A stretch of DNA of 64,000 nt from Candidatus Thiodiazotropha sp. (ex Monitilora ramsayi) (GCA_025655575.1 JAHXIP010000005.1:162343-226342), one strand, 5' to 3'. Counted from the stretch's first letter, positions 26,061-36,528 are shown. A program made the numbers and translations. Notes: a model not told the origin generated them from the letters alone.

Positions 26061-27032
26061 TTGGAGGCAATCCTGTTTAGTCAAGGCGTGTTTCTTGATG
26101 TGGCTTCGGTTGATCGTGGTGATATCAACTGGTCACCTCTTAAAGCTTTGTCCCATCAGTGGATGTGGCATGAAGCCACCACACCACAACAGACATTGGA
26201 AAGGATCATCGATGCCGATCTGGTGATCAGTAACAAAGTGGTGCTGGATCGCCCCCTGTTGCAAGCCTGCAGAGATCTGAAACTTATCTGTATCGCGGCA
26301 ACAGGTACTAACAATGTGGACCTGGAAGCAGCCAATGAATTGGGCATAGCCGTAACGAACGTGACCGGCTATGCCACCGCCTCGGTGGTGCAGCACGTAT
26401 TCTCTTTAATCCTCTCACTGGTTACCCGTCAGCAGCAGTATCAGCAAGCAGTTACCCGAGGTGACTGGCAGCACGCAAGCCAGTTTTGCCTCTTGAACTA
26501 TCCCATCTGGGAACTATCGGGAAAGTGCCTGGGTATCGTGGGCTACGGTGAGCTGGGCAGGGCGGTTGCCCGGGTGGCTGAGGCCTTCGCCATGAAAGTC
26601 CTGGTGTCGCAGCGTCCGGACGGTATGCCGGAATCCGGTCGTGTAATGTTGGATGAACTGTTGCCGCAGGTGGATGTACTCAGCCTGCATGTGCCACTGG
26701 CAGAAAATACCCGGAACCTGATAGGCGCTCGTGAACTGGATTTGATGAAGTCCCACGCGCTGCTGATCAATACGGCGCGCGGCGGTATCGTGGATGAATC
26801 TGCCTTGGCAGATGCGCTGGTCAATGGTGACTTGGGAGGTGCAGGTGTGGACGTGCTCTCAACGGAGCCACCGACAGACGATAATCCGCTGCTGAATCCC
26901 AATGTACCGAACTTGATTGTAACGCCCCATATCGCCTGGGCCAGTCTGCAAGCAAGGCAGCGGTTGGTTGATAGTGTGGCAGCTAATATACAGGCCTTTC
27001 AGGCAGGAGAGTTTCGCAATCGCGTTACATGA
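26061..27032 (+). CDS. D-2-hydroxyacid dehydrogenase (NAD-dependent)
   Basis: The 323-residue protein matches the D-isomer-specific 2-hydroxyacid dehydrogenases (hydroxypyruvate/glycerate type): 'AATGTNNVDLEAANELGIAV', the Rossmann motif 'GIVGYGELGRAVA', 'LSLHVPLAENTRNLI', 'LINTARGGIVDE' with the catalytic Arg, 'VDVLSTEPP' (Glu) and 'PHIAWAS' (His). A role in glycerate or photorespiratory 2-phosphoglycolate metabolism is possible in an autotroph. The start is uncertain: TTG at 26061 gives the full frame, while GTG at 26088 also fits because the family usually begins just before 'VFLD'. Confidence 0.88.
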   Translation: MEAILFSQGVFLDVASVDRGDINWSPLKALSHQWMWHEATTPQQTLERIIDADLVISNKVVLDRPLLQACRDLKLICIAATGTNNVDLEAANELGIAVTNVTGYATASVVQHVFSLILSLVTRQQQYQQAVTRGDWQHASQFCLLNYPIWELSGKCLGIVGYGELGRAVARVAEAFAMKVLVSQRPDGMPESGRVMLDELLPQVDVLSLHVPLAENTRNLIGARELDLMKSHALLINTARGGIVDESALADALVNGDLGGAGVDVLSTEPPTDDNPLLNPNVPNLIVTPHIAWASLQARQRLVDSVAANIQAFQAGEFRNRVT

Positions 27033-27057
27033 TTGATAGTCGCTGCTGCAAGCGTTG

Positions 27058-28416
27058 CTACCTGGGGCTCTTTTTCTCTTTCTCTGGCTGAGCAAATTCC
27101 ATTTGGAATCTTGTGTGTTCAGGGTAATAGCGTGATACCAGGGCGAACAAACCTGTCGTCACGATCATTAGGAGCGTGAAGAAGGCATAGTAGTCCGCTC
27201 CCTGCAAGTTGTCGGTCCCTTCAATGGCGAAATTGACGCCGCTGGTGAACAGATTACCCAGCGCGATGGACATCATGAAAAAGGCCATCACAAATGATTT
27301 CATCCGGTTCGGTGCCTGAGTGTAGGTGTACTCCAGGCAGGTAATCGAGACCATCACCTCACCGCTGGTCAGTACCAAGTAGGCGAACAGCTGCCAGACA
27401 ATGGAGGGCTGGTGACCGCTGTCGATCAGATGCTGCGCCCAACCGGAGATGGCAAAGGCGAGTGCCGCGAGGAACATGCCGTAGCCAATTTTACGCAGAG
27501 CGGTCAATCGCCATCTCCGCTGGATGGCAGGATAGATGAGAAAGGAAAAGGTCGGCACTAGCAGCATCACCAGCAGGGGATTAGTCGCCTGGATCTGTGC
27601 TGGCAGGATTTCCACGCCAAACAGTTGTCGATTCATGGATTGGGCCTGGAGTACCCAGGCGGAACCGGTCTGGTCGAACAGAGACCAGAAGACGGCCACG
27701 AATAGATAGAGACCGAATAGCCGTGCCAGCGTCGTCAGGCCGTCGTGGCTGAATGTCTCCTGCACGAATGCCCAACCGCCTGGTGGTATGTGCACGAAAC
27801 GCCTTCGTCCGGCCCAGAAAATAAGAGTTGCCACCACCATCAGCACGCCCGGAATACCGAAGGCCCAGGCAGGTCCCGCTACTTGCAGTAGCCAGGGGGT
27901 GGCCAGGGTTGAGGCAAATGCCCCCATATTGATCGCGAAATAGAACCAGCCGAAGGTTCGCGGCAACAGGTGGGCATTGCTCTGTCCGAACTGGTCGCCC
28001 ACATGGGCCGAGACGCAGGGCTTGATGCCGCCGGAGCCCAGTGCGATCAATCCGAGGCCGATCAGCAGCCCGAGGCGGCTGTGGTCTAGGGCAAGGGCGA
28101 AGTGGCCAAGGCAGTAGACCAGGGAGAGGAAGATGATCGTACGATACTTGCCCAGAAAGCCGTCGGAGATCAATGCGCCTAGCAGTGGTGTAATATAGAC
28201 CGCCGAGACGAAGAGATGGAACCACCCCTTGGCCTCATCCTCGCTCATTGGATTAGGGGCTCCACTGTTGTCGAGCAGATACTGTGTCATGAAGACCACC
28301 AGTACTGCCCGCATGCCATAGAAGCTGAAGCGTTCGGCCGCTTCATTACCGATGATGTAGGGGATGCCCGCCGGTATTCGCCGTGAGGGTAAAGGTGCGT
28401 GTAAATAATCAGTCAT
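27058..28416 (-). CDS. POT family proton-dependent oligopeptide transporter
   Basis: This 452-residue major-facilitator protein carries the POT signature 'EAAERFSFYGMRAVLVVFMTQYL' region near the N-terminus (the ExxERFxxYG proton-coupling motif), 'GWFHLFVSAVYITPLLGALISDGFLG', 'GSGGIKPCVSAHVGDQF' and about 12 membrane segments. The family imports di- and tripeptides with protons. The ATG at 28416 is preferred over a longer upstream frame because it gives the standard short N-terminus. The stop converges on the dehydrogenase gene 25 bp away. Confidence 0.92.
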   Translation of the reverse strand: MTDYLHAPLPSRRIPAGIPYIIGNEAAERFSFYGMRAVLVVFMTQYLLDNSGAPNPMSEDEAKGWFHLFVSAVYITPLLGALISDGFLGKYRTIIFLSLVYCLGHFALALDHSRLGLLIGLGLIALGSGGIKPCVSAHVGDQFGQSNAHLLPRTFGWFYFAINMGAFASTLATPWLLQVAGPAWAFGIPGVLMVVATLIFWAGRRRFVHIPPGGWAFVQETFSHDGLTTLARLFGLYLFVAVFWSLFDQTGSAWVLQAQSMNRQLFGVEILPAQIQATNPLLVMLLVPTFSFLIYPAIQRRWRLTALRKIGYGMFLAALAFAISGWAQHLIDSGHQPSIVWQLFAYLVLTSGEVMVSITCLEYTYTQAPNRMKSFVMAFFMMSIALGNLFTSGVNFAIEGTDNLQGADYYAFFTLLMIVTTGLFALVSRYYPEHTRFQMEFAQPEKEKKSPR

Positions 28417-28603
28417 GTGAAAGACGTACTTTGAATCAGGTATTGTTGTTAACAACTGGGCCGATGATTCACAATCATCTCCACCACAATATCATCCCAA
28501 CTAAGGCTCGTGTAACATCGCCTCTCCTGGAGAGACGATTAAATATGATGCTGCTAATAATTTTACCCGCTGATTTCTTCCCGAAAGATTCTACAACCAG
28601 AGC

Positions 28604-29608
28604 ATGGAAATGACGGAAGAGACCTCTCCCAACCAGGCATTTGCCTCCCTCACGCCGGATACTATGCTGGACGCCATCGAATCGACGGGTGTGGTGTGCA
28701 ATGGTCAGTTTCTCGCACTCAACAGCTACGAAAACCGCGTTTATCAGGTTGGTATCGAAGAGGAAGCCCCCCTGGTTGCCAAGTTTTATCGCCCCAACCG
28801 GTGGAGTGATGAGGCGATTATCGAAGAGCATCTTTTTACACAGGCATTGGCGGAGGAAGAGATTCCCGTTATTGCTCCCTTGGCAGATGACCAGGGTCAC
28901 ACCCTGAGGTACTACGAATCGGTTCGCTTTGCGCTTTATCCCTGTCGGGGTGGACGAGCACCGGAGCTGGATAACCCTGACCAACTGGAGCAGCTGGGAC
29001 GATTTATTGGACGCATTCATATGTTGGGTGCAGTTCGGCCTTTTAAGCATCGTCCACAAGTAGACATCGAAAGCTATCTGGTACTGCCCAGCAACTATCT
29101 GTTGGAGCACGGGTTTATTCCTGCTCATCTGATTGATGCCTATGAGAGTCTGATTAAGGATCTCAAAGATAGGGTGGAGGCCTGTTACGCCAGAGCGGGA
29201 TCGGTAACAAATCTGCGACTGCACGGTGATTTTCACCCGGGCAATATTCTCTGGCGTGATGACGGGCCACAGATTGTCGATTTTGATGATGCACGCACCG
29301 GACCGGCAATGCAGGATTTATGGATGTTCCTTTCCGGTGATCGGCCCTACATGACCGCGAGACTGGCCGACCTGCTCGATGGCTATACACGCTTCTGCGA
29401 TTTCAATCCATCAGAGTTGCATCTGGTGGAAGCCCTGCGCACCCTGCGTCTGGTTCACTATGCCGGATGGCTAGCGAAACGCTGGGATGACCCAGCCTTT
29501 CCCCAGGCATTTCCCTGGTTCGACTCCCTCAATTTTTGGGAAGAGCATATCCTAACCCTTCGGGAACAATTGGCAAAAATGGATGAGCCGCCACTGGTCT
29601 GGTCCTGA
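28604..29608 (+). CDS. srkA: stress response kinase A
   Basis: SrkA (YihE) is a Ser/Thr protein kinase of the aminoglycoside/choline-kinase fold that protects cells under oxidative and Cpx-type stress. The 334-residue protein shows 'ALNSYENRVYQVG' (nucleotide loop), the lysine in 'PLVAKFYRP', the catalytic loop 'LRLHGDFHPGNILW' and the metal-binding 'IVDFDDARTGPAMQDLW', all as in E. coli SrkA. E. coli srkA precedes dsbA; here it is separate from dsbA. It is divergent from the POT gene and followed by an SLC13 permease gene. A second ATG two codons downstream is equally possible as start. Confidence 0.93.
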   Translation: MEMTEETSPNQAFASLTPDTMLDAIESTGVVCNGQFLALNSYENRVYQVGIEEEAPLVAKFYRPNRWSDEAIIEEHLFTQALAEEEIPVIAPLADDQGHTLRYYESVRFALYPCRGGRAPELDNPDQLEQLGRFIGRIHMLGAVRPFKHRPQVDIESYLVLPSNYLLEHGFIPAHLIDAYESLIKDLKDRVEACYARAGSVTNLRLHGDFHPGNILWRDDGPQIVDFDDARTGPAMQDLWMFLSGDRPYMTARLADLLDGYTRFCDFNPSELHLVEALRTLRLVHYAGWLAKRWDDPAFPQAFPWFDSLNFWEEHILTLREQLAKMDEPPLVWS

Positions 29609-29660
29609 ACCGGTTATGATTCACGATTCTGGATGACGCTATACTATCCCTAAACAAAGG

Positions 29661-31505
29661 ATGCTTATGATAGAAAGCGGACTGCCGAATCCCCATACAC
29701 TAGCCGTTCTGGCACTGACTGTTGTTGCGCTGATTCTGTTCAGCCGCGAAAAGATACCATTGGAGACCTCTTCTCTGCTGGTATTGGCGGTACTCGCCAT
29801 TGGGTTTGAGATCTTTCCTTTTCAAGGTGAGCTCGGACAGGTCAGATCGATAGACTTTTTTCGGGGTTTTGGTCACGAGGCCTTGATTGCTGTTTGTGCG
29901 CTAATGGTGGCAGGACATGGTTTGGTGCGCTCAGGCGCACTTGAGCCGGTCGGCCGGTCATTAGCCAAACTATGGAGCATCAGTCCCAGTATCTCTTTCT
30001 TAATGACATTAGTGATAGCCGGCATTCTCAGTGCCTTTATCAATAATACGCCCATTGTCATTCTGCTCCTGCCGATTTTAGTCAGCGTCTCTTTGCAAAC
30101 CCAATCCAACGCCTCCTCACTACTCATGCCAATGGGCTTTGCCACACTGATTGGCGGGATGAGTACTACCATCGGGACATCAACCAATCTGCTGGTTATC
30201 GGTGTTGCGGCCGATATGGGATTGCGCAAGATGGAGATGTTCGACTTTATCGTTCCAGCCTTGATCGCCAATGGCATTGGATTAATTTATCTTTGGCTGG
30301 TTGCACCTCGAATACTGCCAAAAAGAGACTTGGTGATGGCAGATACCTCTCCGAGAGTTTTTACTGCCCACCTGGTCATCCGAGAGGAGAGTCAGGCAGC
30401 CGGCATGAAGTTGTCTGAAGCGATTGCACTCACCCACAATCTAATGAATGTAGAAGGCATTCGTCGCAGTGAAACCACCTATATCATGCCGTTGCCGGAT
30501 GCCGTGATCAATCCGGGTGATAGATTGCTCGTGCACGATACGCCGGCAAATCTCAAAACATTTGAACAGCTGCTCGGCGCCACACTCTACTCGGCGGGCG
30601 ATGAGGTCAGTGAGGATCACCCACTGCAGGCAGAGGATCAGCAACTGGCGGAAGCGATTGTCTTCCGGGGATCGCCGCTGCAGAACAGAACACTGAACGA
30701 GATCCGTTTTGCCGATAGCTATCAACTGGTTGTACTGGCGATTCACCGGGCAAACGAGCGCATCAAATCCATGCCGCAGGGATTAGGCAATCTGAATATG
30801 AGAATCGGTGATGTGCTGTTGGTGCAGGGCAAGCGTGACAACATCAATGAACTCAAGCAGCAGTCTATTGTTATGGTATTGGACTCTACCACCGATCTTC
30901 CGCATACCAAGAAGGCACCCTATTCACTGGCCATTATGTTTGGCATTATTCTAATGGCTGCCTTAGGTGTCTTGCCAATTGCTGTGAGTGCTACCGGTGG
31001 TGTGTTGTTAATGTTGTTTTGTGGCTGTCTTTCATGGCGTGATGTGAGTCGTGCGTTGAACGCGCAGGTGATCTTGATTATCGTTGCAAGCCTGGCGTTG
31101 GGGAATGCCCTGCTTATGACGGGTGGCAGCGAGTTTCTTGCGCAGACTTTTGTCAATGTGACAGACGGTGCTTCACCATCAATCATTATCAGCAGTTTGA
31201 TTTTGTTGATGGCGATCCTGACGAATGTCGTCTCCAATAATGCGGCGGCTGTCATAGGCACGCCTGTCGCTATTGGTATTGCAAATACACTACAACTTCC
31301 TGCAGAACCTTTTGTGCTTGCGGTTTTGTTTGGCGCCAATATGAGTTATGCCACTCCCATGGCGTACCAGACCAATCTATTGGTTATGAGTGCGGGGAAC
31401 TATAAGTTTGCCGATTTTATGCGAGTTGGATTGCCCCTTATCCTTATTATGTGGTTGTCTTACAGCTGGTTACTTCCGCTGCTATATGCACCTCACCCTA
31501 CGTGA
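29661..31505 (+). CDS. SLC13/DASS-type permease with two TrkA-C domains (SAC1-like)
   Basis: The 614-residue protein has hydrophobic blocks at both ends and, between them (about 220-400), two RCK_C/TrkA-C-type regulatory domains ('VREESQAAGMKLSEAI' area and 'VFRGSPLQNRTLNEIRF' area). Conserved transport motifs are 'SAFINNTPIVILLLPI', 'STTIGTSTNLLVIGVA' and near the C-terminus 'TNVVSNNAAAVIGTPVAIGIA'. This layout matches the SAC1-like group, whose members transport sulfate, sulfonates or dicarboxylates with sodium. Given the sulfur-oxidiser setting a sulfur oxyanion is plausible but unproven. Confidence 0.88.
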   Translation: MLMIESGLPNPHTLAVLALTVVALILFSREKIPLETSSLLVLAVLAIGFEIFPFQGELGQVRSIDFFRGFGHEALIAVCALMVAGHGLVRSGALEPVGRSLAKLWSISPSISFLMTLVIAGILSAFINNTPIVILLLPILVSVSLQTQSNASSLLMPMGFATLIGGMSTTIGTSTNLLVIGVAADMGLRKMEMFDFIVPALIANGIGLIYLWLVAPRILPKRDLVMADTSPRVFTAHLVIREESQAAGMKLSEAIALTHNLMNVEGIRRSETTYIMPLPDAVINPGDRLLVHDTPANLKTFEQLLGATLYSAGDEVSEDHPLQAEDQQLAEAIVFRGSPLQNRTLNEIRFADSYQLVVLAIHRANERIKSMPQGLGNLNMRIGDVLLVQGKRDNINELKQQSIVMVLDSTTDLPHTKKAPYSLAIMFGIILMAALGVLPIAVSATGGVLLMLFCGCLSWRDVSRALNAQVILIIVASLALGNALLMTGGSEFLAQTFVNVTDGASPSIIISSLILLMAILTNVVSNNAAAVIGTPVAIGIANTLQLPAEPFVLAVLFGANMSYATPMAYQTNLLVMSAGNYKFADFMRVGLPLILIMWLSYSWLLPLLYAPHPT

Positions 31506-31558
31506 TCAGTTTATATGTTTATCAAGAGATCGATTAGTGTATCTGTGGTAGAAGGCAA

Positions 31559-32065
31559 TCATGATTGCCCGGCTTCATATTGGATATCCATGATCCGATA
31601 GATGGTTTCCCCACCCGGTGTCATGACTTTTATCTCATCATCGCATATCCGCTTGAGGAGGGCTTGTGCGAGGGGTGAATCCATACTGATGTAATTCGGT
31701 TGATGGTCAATCTCATCAGGGCCAACGATACGATACTCAGCGATACTGCCATTCTCAGCTTCCAATTTGACCCAGGCTGCGAAAAAGACCTGATCCTGAT
31801 TCGTTGGAGGCTGATTCACCACGGTCAGGGCTGGAATGCGTTTCTGAAGGTATCGGATTCGTCGGTCAATTTCCCTCAATTCCTTTTTGCGATAGATATA
31901 TTCAGCGTTCTCTGACCTGTCCCCCTCGGCTGCGGCAGCTGACAGGGCCTTTGTGACATCTCTTCTGCGTACCCAAAGTGCTTTCTCCTCATCTTTCAAT
32001 TGCTCATATCCGAGGGCGGTAATGTAGGGTGATTTTGACGGAGATGGAGGGCGATAGCGTCCCAT
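31559..32065 (-). CDS. greB: transcription elongation factor GreB
   Basis: GreB enters the RNA polymerase secondary channel and stimulates cleavage of backtracked transcripts. The 168-residue protein has the N-terminal coiled coil with the acidic tip 'AAAEGDRSENAEYIYRKKELREID' region and a C-terminal FKBP-like globular domain ending 'YRIMDIQYEA'. The starting 'PPSPSKSPYITALGYEQLKDE' is diagnostic of GreB rather than GreA. It converges with the permease gene. Confidence 0.95.
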   Translation of the reverse strand: MGRYRPPSPSKSPYITALGYEQLKDEEKALWVRRRDVTKALSAAAAEGDRSENAEYIYRKKELREIDRRIRYLQKRIPALTVVNQPPTNQDQVFFAAWVKLEAENGSIAEYRIVGPDEIDHQPNYISMDSPLAQALLKRICDDEIKVMTPGGETIYRIMDIQYEAGQS

Positions 32066-32245
32066 GGTTGAGTTTGTTGATGCTGCCGGCTTGTTAAGGG
32101 TCGATGACGATTATCAGCTTTTCCATAACTGATTTCCAGTGTGAATTATTCGCAAGCTGACAGATATTAAACCAGACAACAGCACGGCAGAAATTGACGA
32201 TCTCTATCAACACCTGCCATTGGTATCAATGGTTCGTGCAGTCAC

Positions 32246-35239
32246 TCAAGCTGAGAGTGAATAGGACCACATACACTTCCCATTAACAATATCCTGCTCA
32301 AGGAACTTTTGTAGCCTATTGTTACTGACGGGTTTGCTGAACAGAAATCCTTGCGCCGTATCACATCCAAGAGTTTGAAGTATTGATAATTGCTCTGATG
32401 TCTCTACACCTTCGGCGATAATCCCATACCCGAGGTTGTGCCCCATTTCTATTATAGAGCTGACCAGTGATTTTGTTGCAGTATCACTAAGGATGTCCTT
32501 AATAAAATATCTATCAATTTTCAAGCAATCAATAGTGAGGTGTTTCAGTGAGGCAAAAGATGAATAACCAGTTCCAAAATCATCGATGGCCAGATAGATG
32601 CCAAGATCTTTCAAGTCTTGAAATATTGAGAGATTTTTTGGTTCGGTCTGTACAACATTCTCGGTAACTTCTAATGCCAGATCGGTTGGTGCGATACCAG
32701 TCTCATGAATAACACGTTTAATCAGTGATACGATGTCTTTATCGAGAAAATGGTTTGGAGAAATATTGACCGATACGCGAAGAGTGGGAAGGCCTGCCTC
32801 CTTCCACCTGACAGCTTGTTCGCATGCAGTGTATAATACCCATTCAGTAAGAGATTTGATCATGCCAACTCTTTCAGCTGTGGCAATAAACTCGATTGGT
32901 GGTACCTGGCCCAGCAGGGGATGAAGCCAGCGTGTTAAAGCCTCAACACCAGTGATTTCTCCGGTTTCTACATTAATCTGTGGCTGATAGACAACGGACA
33001 GCTCATTCCTTTCGATAGCCTCTCTCAGAAACTGCTCCATCTTAAAGCGATGTTCAGCCTGATGGGTGAGCTCAGGCTTATAGAAGGCATATTGGTTCTT
33101 TCCATGCTCCTTCGCAGCGTAAAGCGATGTGTCTGCAGCTTTAAGCAGGGTAGATGAATCATTTCCGTCATCAGGGTAATGTGCAATGCCTATGCTGCAA
33201 GTGGGTGTTATTTTTCTTGCTGAAAGCTCGATTGGCTGGGATGTTATTTCAAGGCACCGTGAAGCAAGGTGGCCCGCACCATAATCATCATCTATGTCCT
33301 TAATGAGAATACAGAATTCATCGCCACTAAGGCGGGCAATGAAATCAATATTACGGCTAACGCTTTCCAGTCGTTTGGATATTTCTTTCAGCAGTAGGTC
33401 GCCAGTATCATGGCCAAGACTATCATTGACACCTTTAAAGTCATCCAGGTCTATGAATAGAAGGCCAAATCGACGGTTATATCTCTCCGATATCCGTATC
33501 AGTTCATCAAGTTTTTGATAAAAGTGGGCGCGGCTTGCAAGTCCGGTTAGCTCATCAGTATAGGCTAACTCGCGTATACGCTTATTGGCTTGGTCTCTCT
33601 CCATGACAATTCCCGCAAGCCTGGCTGCTGATGTAAGATCGCTGGACTCCTCTTCGTTTGGAAGTGCAGGGTGATTGTAATACATGCCAAATGCACCCAG
33701 TACTTTACCAGAGGAATTTTTGATCGGTTCTGACCAGCAGCAGCGTAAACCATGAGGAAGTGCAGCCTGTTTAATCAAGGCCCACTTGGGATCCGTTTCT
33801 ATATTCTCAACAAGGACACGTTCTCCAGTATATGTTGATGTCCCGCATGAGCCGACACTAGGTCCGTTCTCAAGGCCATGTATCGCTTCACAATAATCTT
33901 TGGGAAGGCTTGGAGCGCCTCCATGCATAAGCTTGTTGTTATGTAATTCAAGCATGGAACAGCGCATGCCCGGGTGGCGTTTCTCATACAATAATGCAAT
34001 CTCATCATAAATATCAGAAGCAGGCTTTCCTGTTGCAATCAATTCCAGAATTTCAGCGCTCTTGGAATTAAATACTTCTGATTTTTTTTGCTCTGTGATA
34101 TCCACATGAGTGCCAACTAAGCGAATTGGCTTACCATCGGATTCACGATTTACAAGAAATGCACGTGACAGAACAAAAACATCTTGACCTTTCTTATGTT
34201 GCATACGCATTTCAACTTCAAATGAATCGCTTCTACCTGCGATGTACTCCTGGGCTTTTCTCATGACAAATTCTTTATCGTCCGGATGAACAAGACTTTC
34301 CCAGGTGTTCAAGTTGTTCTCAAGCTCGTTCTTTCCATATCCCAGCATGCTTTTCCAGCGAGGAGAGTAGTAAACATTATCGGTTTCTATGTCCCAATCC
34401 CATAAGCCGTCATTGGCACCACGCATGGCCAGTGAAAACTGCTCTTCTTTCTGCTTGATAGTCTCCTCTGATTTTCGTCTGTCAGTGATATTGTGACCAA
34501 TTCCAAGTACGCCGATTAACTTGCCATTCTCATCATGCATCGCTGTTTTGGTTGTTTCCAAAAGCTCACGGTGTCCGTCACTGGCAAAAGTAATCCATTC
34601 TTCATTAATCAATGGGCTACCATTAGCCATTGCATTTTTATCATTCTTTCTGAAAAAATCAGCTAACCTTACATCTACAAAATCGTAGTCCGTCTTACCT
34701 ATTATTTCTGCTTCAGGCACACCAAAAAATTCCTCGAAACGACTATTACAGGAAAGATAAATACCATCAGGATCTTTCAACCAGATTAGGTCGGGCAATG
34801 CGTGAATGATGGTGTTACGAAAGCAAATTTCATTTCTGAGTTCTTTTTTTACATTTTCAGCTGGCGTGATATCTCGAAAGCTCCAGACTCTGGCAAAAAC
34901 TGCACCATTCAGGCGCATCGGACGAGATAGCCGTTCAAATACACGACCATCTTTAAAGGTGATCGTATCAAGACTTGATGTCTCAGGCTGGCTATATAAT
35001 GCGATTATCTTGTCAAGAAACTGTTGGGGGTCGGATACTTGATCTAAGACGAAATTCAGTAAAACCTCATCTTTGTCAGACTCAAGTATTGCTGCTGGAA
35101 CATTCCATAATTCTGCAAAACGAGAGTTATGCTTGATGACATTCCTGCCTGTGTCAATGATCAGAATTCCATTGTCAGCTGCTTCGAGTGCAGCTTCTGC
35201 TAATGACTCAGATAGCTGATTGTCATAATACTTAGTCAT
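32246..35239 (-). CDS. PAS/GAF sensor diguanylate cyclase/phosphodiesterase (GGDEF-EAL)
   Basis: The 997-residue protein lacks a signal peptide or membrane helix. Domains in order: three PAS domains (about 15-130, 140-260, 265-390, the last with a PAC motif 'VGTHVDITEQKKSE'), a GAF domain (about 395-560), a GGDEF domain with the variant signature 'RLSGDEFCILI' (SGDEF instead of GGDEF), and a C-terminal EAL domain with 'GVEALTRWLHP', 'LALEVTENVV', 'AIDDFGTGYSSF' and 'IIAEGVET'. EAL catalytic residues look intact, so phosphodiesterase activity is likely; SGDEF can still be active. It would adjust c-di-GMP in response to a cytoplasmic redox, light or ligand cue. It stands alone. Confidence 0.93.
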   Translation of the reverse strand: MTKYYDNQLSESLAEAALEAADNGILIIDTGRNVIKHNSRFAELWNVPAAILESDKDEVLLNFVLDQVSDPQQFLDKIIALYSQPETSSLDTITFKDGRVFERLSRPMRLNGAVFARVWSFRDITPAENVKKELRNEICFRNTIIHALPDLIWLKDPDGIYLSCNSRFEEFFGVPEAEIIGKTDYDFVDVRLADFFRKNDKNAMANGSPLINEEWITFASDGHRELLETTKTAMHDENGKLIGVLGIGHNITDRRKSEETIKQKEEQFSLAMRGANDGLWDWDIETDNVYYSPRWKSMLGYGKNELENNLNTWESLVHPDDKEFVMRKAQEYIAGRSDSFEVEMRMQHKKGQDVFVLSRAFLVNRESDGKPIRLVGTHVDITEQKKSEVFNSKSAEILELIATGKPASDIYDEIALLYEKRHPGMRCSMLELHNNKLMHGGAPSLPKDYCEAIHGLENGPSVGSCGTSTYTGERVLVENIETDPKWALIKQAALPHGLRCCWSEPIKNSSGKVLGAFGMYYNHPALPNEEESSDLTSAARLAGIVMERDQANKRIRELAYTDELTGLASRAHFYQKLDELIRISERYNRRFGLLFIDLDDFKGVNDSLGHDTGDLLLKEISKRLESVSRNIDFIARLSGDEFCILIKDIDDDYGAGHLASRCLEITSQPIELSARKITPTCSIGIAHYPDDGNDSSTLLKAADTSLYAAKEHGKNQYAFYKPELTHQAEHRFKMEQFLREAIERNELSVVYQPQINVETGEITGVEALTRWLHPLLGQVPPIEFIATAERVGMIKSLTEWVLYTACEQAVRWKEAGLPTLRVSVNISPNHFLDKDIVSLIKRVIHETGIAPTDLALEVTENVVQTEPKNLSIFQDLKDLGIYLAIDDFGTGYSSFASLKHLTIDCLKIDRYFIKDILSDTATKSLVSSIIEMGHNLGYGIIAEGVETSEQLSILQTLGCDTAQGFLFSKPVSNNRLQKFLEQDIVNGKCMWSYSLSA

Positions 35240-35499
35240 TTGGCAGTCGCGGAAAGTACATGTAGATTCAATATTCTGAGATTAGAAAATAATCACTTAA
35301 TTATAGCTAGATTGAATGAGGTGTTGAGATAATATTAAAACAGATACGCTTTCTGTATTATCAACAGAAACTTGGTGGTATCTCCAAAGCCATATTATTT
35401 ACTTCTAATGTTTGCACTAGGGATATTTTACTCATAAACAATCATTCATCGGCTCGGGTTTAGGAATTAATGGCCTTGGTTTTTCACTAAATCATAGCT
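35240..35499. other. intergenic region, no gene recognised
   Basis: AT-rich spacer between the GGDEF-EAL gene and the end of the araC-type gene. It must contain the promoter of the former. Nothing else is visible. Confidence 0.45.
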
Positions 35500-36468
35500 T
35501 CATGCCGGTACATTGGCATTATAACGAACACTACCTGGTGAAATACCAAAAACACGTTTGAATGCCCGGCTGAACGCGGCTTCTGATTGATAGCCCAAAT
35601 GGCTAGCGATTACTGAGAGGGGCTCTGAGGTTTCCAGTAGTTGCGCACGGGCAAGCTGCATACGCCACTGCGTGAGATATCGCATGGCCGAATCACCAAC
35701 CAGGTTGCTGAATCTTGCGGAAAATCCAGAACGTGACATGCCAACCTCTTTAGCCAACGAAGCCACAGTCCATGCTTTATCAGGTTCGCGATGGATCGCA
35801 GCGAGTGCCTTGCCAATATACCTGTCGCGCAGGGCAGCAAGCCAGCCTCGGTTGGCGTCGGGTGCTGAGTCCAGCCAGGATCGGATGGCCTGGATAATGA
35901 TGATATCGGCGAGGTGAGTGATGACCGTCTCTCCGCCCGGTCGCAGCTCCTTGGCTTCTTGGGCGATAAAGCGCAACGTGCTGTGCAGCCAGCTTCCCTC
36001 TTCATTGGCCCATGTATCGATCTGCAATACCTTGGGTAAGTGGTCGATCAGCTGTTGGCCCGCGATATGGTCAAACCGTACGACACCGCAGGTTAGATGG
36101 GTCAGTTCTCCATCACCACCATGACGCATAACTTCATAGCGATCACTCACGCGTTCAACGGGAATGTCGAACAGCGGCAGTGTCCTGTTATTCCGATTAT
36201 TTCGGATAGTGTGCCCATTGCCGTGGGGAACCAGGGCCAGGCTACCTTGCCGCAGCAGATGCGGGGCTTCGCCTTCCACTTCCAGCCAGCACTCTCCGGC
36301 AGTCACCACATGAAACATCATACGGCCCTCGAAACGGGGTAGTTCCACCCCCCAGGGTGCCGTCAACTCGGAGCGGCAGTAGAAGGTGCCATTCAGCCTT
36401 AGCAGGTGCAGGGCCTCGCCGAGGGGGTCGGTTAAGTCAGGAATCGTTGTGTTGGTCCGCTGGTTCAT
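35500..36468 (-). CDS. AraC family transcriptional regulator (cupin_6 / AraC-type)
   Basis: The 322-residue regulator has an N-terminal cupin sensing domain ('FYCRSELTAPWGVELPRFEGRMMFHVV' region, 'LVPHGNGHTI'), followed by a C-terminal pair of AraC helix-turn-helix motifs ('WTVASLAKEVGMSRSGFSARFSNLVGD' and 'SVIASHLGYQSEAAFSRAFKRVFGISPG' regions). The ATG at 36468 is preferred because AAGGTGAC lies just upstream. It is divergent from an NmrA-like gene with a palindromic operator candidate between them, the common layout for this cupin_6 AraC group and NAD(P)-binding or oxidoreductase targets. Confidence 0.92.
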   Translation of the reverse strand: MNQRTNTTIPDLTDPLGEALHLLRLNGTFYCRSELTAPWGVELPRFEGRMMFHVVTAGECWLEVEGEAPHLLRQGSLALVPHGNGHTIRNNRNNRTLPLFDIPVERVSDRYEVMRHGGDGELTHLTCGVVRFDHIAGQQLIDHLPKVLQIDTWANEEGSWLHSTLRFIAQEAKELRPGGETVITHLADIIIIQAIRSWLDSAPDANRGWLAALRDRYIGKALAAIHREPDKAWTVASLAKEVGMSRSGFSARFSNLVGDSAMRYLTQWRMQLARAQLLETSEPLSVIASHLGYQSEAAFSRAFKRVFGISPGSVRYNANVPA

Positions 36469-36528
36469 GAGTGTCACCTTGCCAGGGTTTCTGATTGGCC
36501 GTCCGCAACATTGGACGATCTGCAAATA